A DNA stretch of 30,000 nt from Hormiphora californensis. Lineage: Eukaryota > Ctenophora > Tentaculata > Cydippida > Pleurobrachiidae. The position numbers and the translations under genes are program-made. The stretch spans positions 4,719,289 to 4,749,288 of the forward strand of contig CM035356.1 in NCBI GenBank assembly GCA_020137815.1, in the 5' to 3' direction. Numbering within the stretch: the stretch's first letter is position 1; the number at the start of each line of letters is the position of its first letter. Positions 1-30,000 of the stretch are shown piece by piece. Under the pieces are notes generated by a model. It was not told the origin of the DNA, made no database searches, and saw only the letters and a program-made list of their open reading frames with translations.

Positions 1-422
1 CGTGTCACCCCCCCCCCTTGACGTCGTGGACAACGCTTTGGGCGACGCTTTATGCGGGCCGCTAATATGATGGAGCACCACTGTAGTGTGTGTTATTGAT
101 GGGTTTATTAATGTTTTGTGAAGATATCCTTTTGAGAAAAACCGGATTTGTCGGTCTCCATTTCGGGTTTGTTTCGTCTCACGGAATATTATCAGTGTCT
201 GCATATACTGATAAACCCTTTTTCTGGCATGATACACGCGTTCTACGCGTGTTTGAAGCACGTGTAGAACCATTTGATGGAGAGTCTATCAGTATTTCCC
301 TGTTTTTGAGAGTGTTATTTTTCACCATATATTTTGCTGTGATTTATCACACACTGTATTTATAGAACAAAAACCACCGTGTTTTGACTTTTCAATTATA
401 TAACATGGAAATGGATATAATC

Positions 423-1593
423 TTAGATTCGGCCTGTGGTAGGTTCAGGAGTTGTTGGCTCAGGAGTCGTAGGTCCAGGAGTCGTAGGTTCAGGAGTTGT
501 TGGCTCAGGAGTCGTAGGCTCAGGAGTCGTACGTTCAGGAGTCGTAGGTTCAGGAGTCGTAGGCTCAGGGGTCGTAGGTTCAGGGGTCGTAGGTTCAGGG
601 GTCGTAGGTTCAGGAGTCGTAGGTTCAGGAGTCGTAGGTTCAGGAGTCGTAGGCTCAGGAGTTGTAGGTTCAGGAGTCGTAGGCTCAGGAGTTGTAGGTT
701 CAGGGGTCGTAGGTTCAGGAGTCGTAGGGGAAGGAGTGGTAGGTTCAGGAGTAGTAGGGGAAGGAGTCGTAGGGGAAGGAGTGGTAGGTTCAGGAGTCGT
801 AGGTTCAGGAGTCGTAGGTTCAGGAGTCGTAGGTTCAGGAGTCGTGGGCTCAGGAGTCGTAGGTTCAGGAGTCGTAGGCTCAGGAGTCGTAGGTTCAGGG
901 GTCGTAGGCTCAGGAGTCGTAGGTTCAGGAGTCGTAGGGGAAGGAGTAGTAGGGGAAGGTGTAGTAGGGGAAGGAGTGGTAGGGGAAGGTGTGGTTGGGG
1001 AAGGTGTCGTAGGGGAAGGAGTGGTTGGGTAAGGTGTGGTAGGGGAAGGTGTTGTGGTAGGTGGGATAGTTGGAGGAGCCGTAGTTGGTTCAAATCGTTT
1101 ACAAACTATCCTCTGGGCCTTCTCCACGACCCAACTGTAACATAAAGGAAGTCGCAGGGCCTTCCTGAGAGTTCGTACTGAACTGGTACACACCCAGTAT
1201 CGGTCTGGAGGGAGGAAGACATGTTAAGGCATCTTTGTACTTGTTCTAGTTAGCAGGCCCTTCTTCTGAGAGAGAATTGAAAAAGGGTTGCGTCCAACTT
1301 GGACTCCAAATTCGACAACTAGTTCGTGCAAGTTTGCCAGAAGTTACAAATTTGAACTTAAGCTGCAGGGCTCTAGAAGCAGAAAAGACGGATATCTATA
1401 ATTCGGCTCACAATCATTCACTCACCCCATCGTCGCAACTGTCGGATGATTCTCCTCAGGGTCCAGTGACACCCTGTAACACCTTCCTTTGCTCCAATGA
1501 TCGCCCTGCAATCTGCTTCACATTCATAGTCCAGGTCGGGCGAGCTGCTATAAACCACCAACACCACACTTAACAACCACAGAAACTTAACAT
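423..1593 (-). CDS. Predicted secreted protein: six-cysteine cationic domain plus Thr/Pro mucin-like tail (2 exons)
   Basis: Two minus-strand exons fit together. Exon 1 (1588-1426, possibly starting at the ATG at 1593) encodes a hydrophobic leader (KFLWLLSVVLVVYSSS) typical of a signal peptide, then YECEADC. It ends in phase 1 at a GTGAGT donor. Exon 2 (1204-423) follows a strong acceptor (TCTTCCTCCCTCCAG) and restores the frame. Joined, the mature part has cysteines spaced C-x3-C-x12-C-x19-C-x15-C-x12-C with many Arg/Lys, then roughly 205 residues of PTTPE/PTTPS repeats, a classic O-glycosylated stalk. It ends TGRI-stop. The ATG at 1593 is one base out of frame with the leader, so the start is either an upstream exon or an assembly indel. 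I do not recognise the cysteine domain. It is most likely a secreted mucin-like or defence-type protein, but that function is inference. Confidence 0.6.
433..1060. repeat. 15-bp coding minisatellite (about 41 copies)
   Basis: Tandem 15-bp units, GTAGGTTCAGGAGTC on the plus strand. Variants GTAGGGGAAGGAGTG cluster at the right end. The unit is a multiple of three and has no stop codon in several frames, so overlapping long open frames appear on both strands. The minus-strand frame (Thr-Thr-Pro-Glu/Ser-Pro) is the one continuous with a spliced upstream exon. The Ser-containing units lie nearest the cysteine domain and the Glu units are distal. Confidence 0.95.
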
Positions 1594-1718
1594 TTTGACA
1601 ATTGTGGATTTCCCCCTCTCATTCTCAACTCAAAGAGTCACTGGTCAATTAGTTTAGCACCTTGAAAACGAGTTAAATAATTGATGCTAGACGCGTCACA
1701 ATCACGTTCCTTCATCCC

Positions 1719-1858
<140 letters not shown>

Positions 1859-1975
1859 ATTGTGCCATATGGCAGGTGTGTCCCGGTTTCGTATGTTCGA
1901 TATATCCGAAAAGATTTTCACTCGTGTGGAATTGAAAAAAGAGACAAGAGAGTGAAACAACCCCCCGCATGTATA

Positions 1976-2859
1976 CAGTCCTGTCGACAACTACACTTCA
2001 AATCTCAGAATTTCAAATTTTCGGTTCAAATGTGTAGACTACTAAAATTGAAACTGCTGGGGAGGGTTGGCACTTCTCATAACCCACCTGGGCAGCCACC
2101 AGAGGTCCAAAACCACTCAAAAAGGTCAAAAAATCAATTTTCGATTTGAGGAAAACGACCGGCATCACGAGATTCCTCGTCAAATTCTAAGCATCCTCGT
2201 ATAATTCCTGTCTGGCGGCGCCAGACCCCAATTTGATTCTCAACAGTGCGCTCAGATGGGTCGCGGCGCCAGACAGTATAATTCTAGCTCAACAATTCAA
2301 ACCAGTTCGGAGAAATGAGCGATGAAAGAAGCAAAAAGTGATCAATATTATGGGAGTAAGGGCTCAACTGGCTAAAAATAGATGACTGAATTCCTGTGTT
2401 TAGTCTATTGTAACAATCTCACTTTGCGCTCTCTCTTTTCTGATCTTGGAAGGGGGAAAAGGGGAAGTGCAGAAAAGAGAGAGCGCAAAGTGAGATTGTT
2501 ACAATAGACTAAACACAGGAATTCAGTCATCTATTTTTAGCCAGTTGAGCCCTTACTCCCATAATATTGATCACTTTTTGCTTCTTTCATCGCTCATTTC
2601 TCCGAACTGGTTTGAATTGGTGAGCTAGAATTATACGAGGATGCTTAGAACTTGACGAGGAATCTCGTGATGCCGGTCGTTTTCCTCAAATCGAAAATTG
2701 ATTTTTTGACCTTTTTGAGTGGTTTTGGACCTCTGGTGGCTGCCCAGGTGGGTTATGAGAAGTGCCAACCCTCCCCAGCAGTTTCAATTTTAGTAGTCTA
2801 CACATTTGAACCGAAAATTTGAAATTCTGAGATTTGAAGTGTAGTTGTCGACAGGACTG
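1976..2859. mobile_element. Foldback (long inverted-repeat) element, arms about 390 bp
   Basis: The sequence from 1976 (CAGTCCTGTCGACAAC) to 2442 reappears as its reverse complement from 2470 to 2859, leaving a 27-base loop around 2443-2469. The left arm is 77 bp longer only because it contains a separate 69-bp insertion with an 8-bp target duplication (2208-2284). Without it both arms are 390 bp. No open reading frame of transposase type is present, so it is non-autonomous. No target duplication of its own is obvious at the outer ends. As RNA it would form a very long hairpin. Confidence 0.9.
2208..2276. mobile_element. 69-bp MITE with 8-bp target duplication, nested in the foldback element
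   Basis: It starts CTGTCTGGCGGCGCC and ends GGCGCCAGACAG, giving terminal inverted repeats. It is flanked by TATAATTC at 2200-2207 and again at 2277-2284. The uninterrupted opposite arm of the foldback carries a single copy of the target, which demonstrates insertion. An 8-bp duplication is typical of hAT and P-type transposons. It shares both ends and the internal TTTGATTCTC with the element at 2896-3082. Confidence 0.9.
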
Positions 2860-2895
2860 GACAGGGCACAACTTAGTTGGCGACATGAAGTCCAC

Positions 2896-3082
2896 CTGTC
2901 TGGCGGCACCAGAGTACCAGACTCACGGCCTCCCTTGGCCTTGCACCTCGGGAGGTCAACAGTAGATCTGCGCGCACATCCCTGGGAGATCTCCCAGAGA
3001 TGTGCGCACAGATCTACTGTTGACCTCCCGAGGTGCAAGGGAGGCCGTCATGGGTTTGATTCTCGACAGTACCGCCAGACAG
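2896..3082. mobile_element. 187-bp MITE of the same family with internal hairpin
   Basis: Ends are CTGTCTGGCGGCACC and GTACCGCCAGACAG, flanked by AAGTCCAC (2888-2895) and AACTCCAC (3083-3090), an 8-bp duplication with one mismatch. Inside, the stretch 2926-3047 folds back on itself: the left half (from CGGCCTCCC) is nearly the reverse complement of the right half (to GGGAGGCCG). The family name is unknown to me. Duplication length suggests a hAT-like mover. Confidence 0.88.
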
Positions 3083-3689
3083 AACTCCACCGCCAATGCA
3101 ATATGCCCTCAAATCGAATTTGCCGGGTTTGTCAAAGTAAAAACAGCAGCATCTGACAAATGTTTGAAATAATTGGTTTGAAACATTTACATCATCATCA
3201 TGTAATATACCATATATTGGAACACCTCAGTGTGTTTATAACGTGTTCCAAATCCATCTCACAGACCAGAGCATTGGCCTGACAGCAGATCAACATCAAA
3301 CCAATAATTCATCTGGCACCGCCATTCTCTCAAATTGAAATCAGACTCTGAAGCGACATGTGACAGAGAACAAAAACTGTTGTATCTCACACCTTGCTCT
3401 ATGAGGGTTTGGTAGGGCAACACATAAACAGCTGTAAACTAACAGATGCAAAGATAATCACTTTTTCACTTTTAAACTCAAATCTTAATCAGCTATGTAC
3501 AGAAAGGGCAATTATCAGTAAAAAGGCGGGAAATGGAGAGTTATGGCCAAAAACGTCCAAAAATGTGAAGAAGTATGTGAGCATTTACCGGCTACCCTGC
3601 TAAAAGTGCAACTATATCGATTATAGGATGAGAATTGTCTCTAGGCCAGCTGTTGTATAATTCTACTCGGTACAGTGCTGATTGCAGTC

Positions 3690-3835
3690 AAAATACGGTA
3701 ACGCAAAATACAGTAAGGAGACACGCACGGTGCATAATGCGCGGCAAAAAGTTCATGTGTCAGCACGTACTAGCGCCCTGATTGGTCACGGTTGCGCGTC
3801 GTCTTACTGTATCTTCGTTTTCCATTACCGTTTTC
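3690..3835. repeat. Imperfect inverted repeat of about 145 bp
   Basis: AAAATACGGTAACGC at the left end is matched by the reverse complement of the ATTACCGTTTT end, and an inner ACAGTAAG is matched by CTTACTGT, with several mismatches. It may be a decayed MITE. Target duplications are not clear. The rest of 3091-4310 shows no supportable gene. Confidence 0.45.
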
Positions 3836-4320
3836 CCACTACAAGCGACCGTGATATAAACACAGCGGCGTAATTTAAGATCAGATGAGAATCCCAACAA
3901 ACAAACAAAAATTAACCCTATAATATTAATTATGTTAATAATTGTGTTCCTTTTAAAAATGTCCACACACACAAATTTGTTTTCCAGCTTGAATTCATCT
4001 TGTTGGTATCCAATTGTTCATGATATATCCTGGTGTCACATGTCTCCCTAAATTCCCATCTGTTCCATCTTTTCCTCCTTCGCTCTCCGACTGTGGCACA
4101 ACTGAAACACAAAGGGTGGTGTGTGAGAGTTATAATTATAATTACATAGCGGGGCAAATGTTGTCATACTACACGAAAGCCCCCCCCCCCCCACAAACAA
4201 TGAATGAAAGTGTATCTTTGAGTACATTGCCTAGCTCGACCCTCTTTAATAAAGGGAGGGTTAGAACATCACAAGTAGTACACGGTGTTTGTAGAGGATG
4301 TAGTATTTTTTCCCCGCCCG

Positions 4321-4366
4321 GTGAATGCCGAAGGCATTCACCCGGATGCCTTTTGTAAAAAGGCAT
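4321..4366. repeat. Pair of perfect hairpins with three-base loops
   Basis: GTGAATGCC-gaa-GGCATTCAC (4321-4341) is followed after four bases by ATGCCTTTT-gta-AAAAGGCAT (4346-4366). Both have nine-base perfect stems. The pair abuts the MITE that begins at 4378. Confidence 0.85.
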
Positions 4367-4377
4367 AGGGGTTTAGT

Positions 4378-4738
4378 CAGGGGATTACGGGGGCAGAAAA
4401 ATATCCCGGACCAACCGCCCGTACCAGCAGCCCGTACTCTCTTGCTCTCTCTCACTCACTAGCTGCATTCTGATTGGCTGTAATATGTTACAACATGTAA
4501 AATCCTGCCAGCGCCCAAGATGCACGTGCCAATGCGCCGCGCGTTACTATCTTGCTCTCTCTCTCACTCACTAGCTGCATTCTGATTGGCTGTTATCTAT
4601 CACATGTGCGCAGTCACAGGCTATCCCTGTGCACTAGGTCTTATCACGTGACCTTTCATTATTGTGCAAAGCAGATGTACGGGCTGCTGGTACGGGCGTC
4701 TGGTATGGGCATCTCATCCGGGCCCCCGTAATCCGCTG
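4378..4738. mobile_element. hAT-like MITE (361 bp) with about 55-bp imperfect inverted ends
   Basis: The left end starts CAGGGGATTACGGGGGC. The reverse complement of the right end starts CAGCGGATTACGGGGGC, and both arms continue to CCCGTACCAGCAGCCCGTAC. CAG-starting termini are usual for hAT elements. A clear target duplication was not found. Inside, a 42-bp segment (4441-4481) containing CTAGCTGCATTCTGATTGGC is directly repeated at 4551-4592. No coding capacity. Confidence 0.75.
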
Positions 4739-5858
4739 CCTAAGAATTCGACAATTTTATTTTACATACTAGTGAAGTGTCACGCTTTTCCTGTAACGTA
4801 ACCTCCTGAGTTGCTGTTGGCAACTATCCAGTGCGGAATGCTGTCACTTACTGACTGAACACAACAGGAAGTTTTTGCGCGCATGTGCGCGGCGCCTTTA
4901 TGTTGCACTTACAATTACAATTGTTCATAGATTTGTCATCGCGCCCTACGTCATTGTGCAATGAACATTGTTCTGCATTTGTGATCGGAACTGCGACTTA
5001 TTATTACTAGGATATCACATAGCTCAGGCAACCCATCAGCTATACCGGCTCACGTATCAGTGCCCAATTAGAAGCAGGTGTGGCAACTGGCACATGCCAG
5101 ATCACATGGTTGGCGGGGAAATCAGGCGGTATGGCATTATACCGCAATTATTCTTGTTGGGAAATGGAGATTAGGGATTTTCTTGGAAAAGCCATCACAA
5201 GTATGTACCTAGGTATATACCTTTACTAGAGGCTAAGGAATTGTCTAGAGGCTCTAGAGTCTAGACGGAGACAATTTCTTGACTTCTTGGAATTCTTATT
5301 TTTCATAAAATATGTAATTTTCTTCAAGAACTTTCTAAACGAGAGCAACTCATATGATATATTTATAGTTTTTGAATGTGAATAATATGTTCTAGATTTT
5401 AAGATCTAAAATTGAGTTGAGTACATTAGCATGGCTTTGAGAGTTACAATTATGGGTTCGTCAAAAAATGTATTATGGATCGGCCCCAGTTAGAGATTCG
5501 ACTACTGGAGCCAGTTTCTTGATGCCAGAGAATCACTCTGCTGCTGACACTGTCGCGCGGCGCTACTTTCAATGCAATTCACATCGAAATCCCTGCTAGT
5601 CATCGAAGATGTCGCGCGCAGCATGGTTCATGAGGATTCTCCCAGCTAACTACTGGTGTCAGTTTCCTGCAGCCTGGTGTCAGTTTCCAATCTGCAACTG
5701 GATCGGTTAGGTTGGTATAAAATGGTTCGGCCGTTACCTACCATCCATATAATTCATGCACCCTGCCCTCAATTATTCAATATAGTTCCTAGACAACTAG
5801 AGCACTTGACAGGTCGGGGGTGTTGGGGGAGGGGGATAGTGGAAAGAACGGTCGTGAC
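4739..5858. other. Intergenic stretch without recognisable gene
   Basis: AT-rich sequence lying past the 3' end of the VPS37-like gene. Several CTAGA-containing short repeats occur at 5225-5275. Open frames here are short and lack start, splice or compositional support. Confidence 0.6.
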
Positions 5859-5864
5859 TTTATT
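5859..5864 (-). promoter_or_regulatory. Polyadenylation signal AATAAA for VPS37
   Basis: A canonical AATAAA on the minus strand begins 10 nt after the TAG stop of exon 9, implying a very short 3' untranslated region. Confidence 0.6.
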
Positions 5865-5873
5865 AACATTCCT

Positions 5874-29123
<23,250 letters not shown>

Positions 29124-29169
29124 GTTAGCTATAATTATATGTGTTGGAGTTTTGACAGGTTGGTTCATG

Positions 29170-29183
29170 GTTACCATGGCAAC
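29170..29183. promoter_or_regulatory. X-box (RFX binding) motif in the VPS37 promoter region
   Basis: GTTACCATGGCAAC matches the RFX consensus perfectly and lies 47 bp upstream of the VPS37 ATG. The 18-bp string GTTACCATGGCAACACAG is repeated at 28983-29000 within the duplicated exon 1 donor region. Confidence 0.6.
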
Positions 29184-29187
29184 ACAG

Positions 29188-29601
29188 AAAAGCAGAATAT
29201 TTCAGACGGGATCAAAATAAATCATTTAAATGTGAGCTACATTATAATATATGTATATTGGTCAAAATAAATTACTTCACAATGTGTGATATTATCAAAA
29301 TAGAACAAAGCCCCGGAAACACACAATTGAAGAACTAAAAAACATCTCAAAGCTCCTTCCAAATTATCATTCTGATACAACACGTGTCATACTACTGATA
29401 CAACTGATACAACACGACATACACACGAAGACAAATAAAAACTCTTGAAAAGCATCCAAACAATTTAGTCCTTGTAATTAATTAATTAATTAACACCCTT
29501 ACACCATGTGTTCAGTCCGCTCTTGTAAATCCTTTCATCACCCCATGACAATTCCGCAGTTTGTATTAATTCTAACAACTCATCCCATTGATTCTAACAA
29601 C
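29188..29601. other. VAC14-VPS37 intergenic spacer
   Basis: AT-rich, with an ATTA repeat (29479-29493) and a direct repeat of TTCTAACAACTCATCCCATTGATT (19 or more bases) at 29570-29614. No clear AATAAA for VAC14 was found. Confidence 0.5.
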
Positions 29602-29807
29602 TCATCCCATTGATTTGCTCAACAGGCCCCTCTGTTGGTGGGTGGTCTGTACATAATTGAAATGGTCCAACATCTCTGTATCCACCTCCTCCTTGTGTTG
29701 ACCAGATGATGCGGCTACTTGTTCAGCAGCTCTTACAACCCCTACACACTCCAGCCTGTTGCGAAGGAGTGTGAACGCCTCCGATTGGGGCAGGAGCATC
29801 AGTATAC
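29602..29807 (-). CDS. VAC14: VAC14 C-terminal exon (partial gene, 5' part outside window)
   Basis: VAC14 is the scaffold of the PIKfyve-FIG4 complex that makes PI(3,5)P2 on endolysosomes. After an acceptor (ATCCTCCCCAG) the exon completes a Gly codon and reads ILMLLPQSEAFTLLRNRLEC, close to the C-terminal LLMLLPQSSAF segment of animal VAC14. Later MLDHFNYVQTTHQQRG corresponds to the LQHFEKVQ region before the terminus. The stop is a TGA at 29604-29602. The remaining 193 bases to the window edge are intron (G-rich tract at 29845-29860) and hold no second exon that I can defend. It is transcribed in the same direction as VPS37, about 480 bp upstream. Confidence 0.86.
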
Positions 29808-30000
29808 CTGGGGAGGATTGTAAAGTATCGTTATGTGAGGAGGGTGGGGGGGGGGGTGGAGGGGATCGTTAAGTATCGTTATGTGAGGAGGGTGATTTTA
29901 TGGAGTTTTAGCAAAACAAGGTAACTCTGTAACTCTCTTTCTCTCTTTTCCTCTCTGTATCTGCCAGAGCATTGGCGGAGCGCACAACAACCGCAGTCAG

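Noticed and set aside
90-365. Plus-strand 91-residue frame near the left edge
   Set aside because: AT-rich, with no domain, splice or upstream signal. The preceding TTGACGTCGTGGA resembles 17054-17066 and suggests repeat-derived sequence.
384-1145. Plus-strand frames of Arg/Ser or GSGVV repeats over the 15-bp minisatellite
   Set aside because: Shadow frames of the same repeat. Only the minus-strand Thr/Pro frame joins a spliced exon with a signal peptide.

Overview
The window is nuclear DNA of an animal. Its genes are split by GT-AG introns, it encodes two seven-transmembrane receptors, and it carries animal-type endosomal genes among many microsatellites and small transposon remnants. The lineage is not certain. 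Receptors lacking the classical DRY and NPxxY motifs would suit a sponge, placozoan, cnidarian or another invertebrate, but that is inference only.

The backbone is a minus-strand series of genes. At the right edge (29602-29807) lies the last coding exon of VAC14, the scaffold of the PIKfyve/Fig4 lipid kinase complex. About 480 bp downstream begins a nine-exon gene (29123 down to 5874) that I identify as VPS37, an ESCRT-I subunit. It has a Gly/Pro/Tyr-rich N-terminus followed by a Mod(r) domain pieced together from exons with matching splice phases. Its fourth intron (about 15.3 kb) houses two class A-like GPCR genes, one on the plus strand (18024-19634) and one intronless coding region on the minus strand (22010-23281). 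Beyond VPS37, at 423-1593 on the minus strand, is a small gene for a predicted secreted protein: signal peptide, six-cysteine cationic domain and a Thr/Pro mucin-like tail.

The spaces between are full of structure. There is a 390-bp-arm foldback element invaded by a 69-bp MITE, with a 187-bp relative of that MITE close by. A 361-bp hAT-like MITE lies at 4378-4738. A long palindrome at 9783-11636 is interrupted by a rearranged 1049-bp insertion. Head-to-head arrays of a 60-bp repeat, other minisatellites, (GA/CT)n tracts and three clusters of short hairpins with three-base loops complete the set.

The most striking pattern is in VPS37. At three of its exon ends the 5' splice site has been tandemly duplicated. 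In one case this has grown into an array of about 50 copies of a 36-bp unit, nearly every one still carrying a GT donor.

Two stretches (about 15300-16100 and 26290-27870) look like poor-quality consensus. Three otherwise convincing reading frames need a single-base shift, so some breaks may be assembly errors rather than real mutations.
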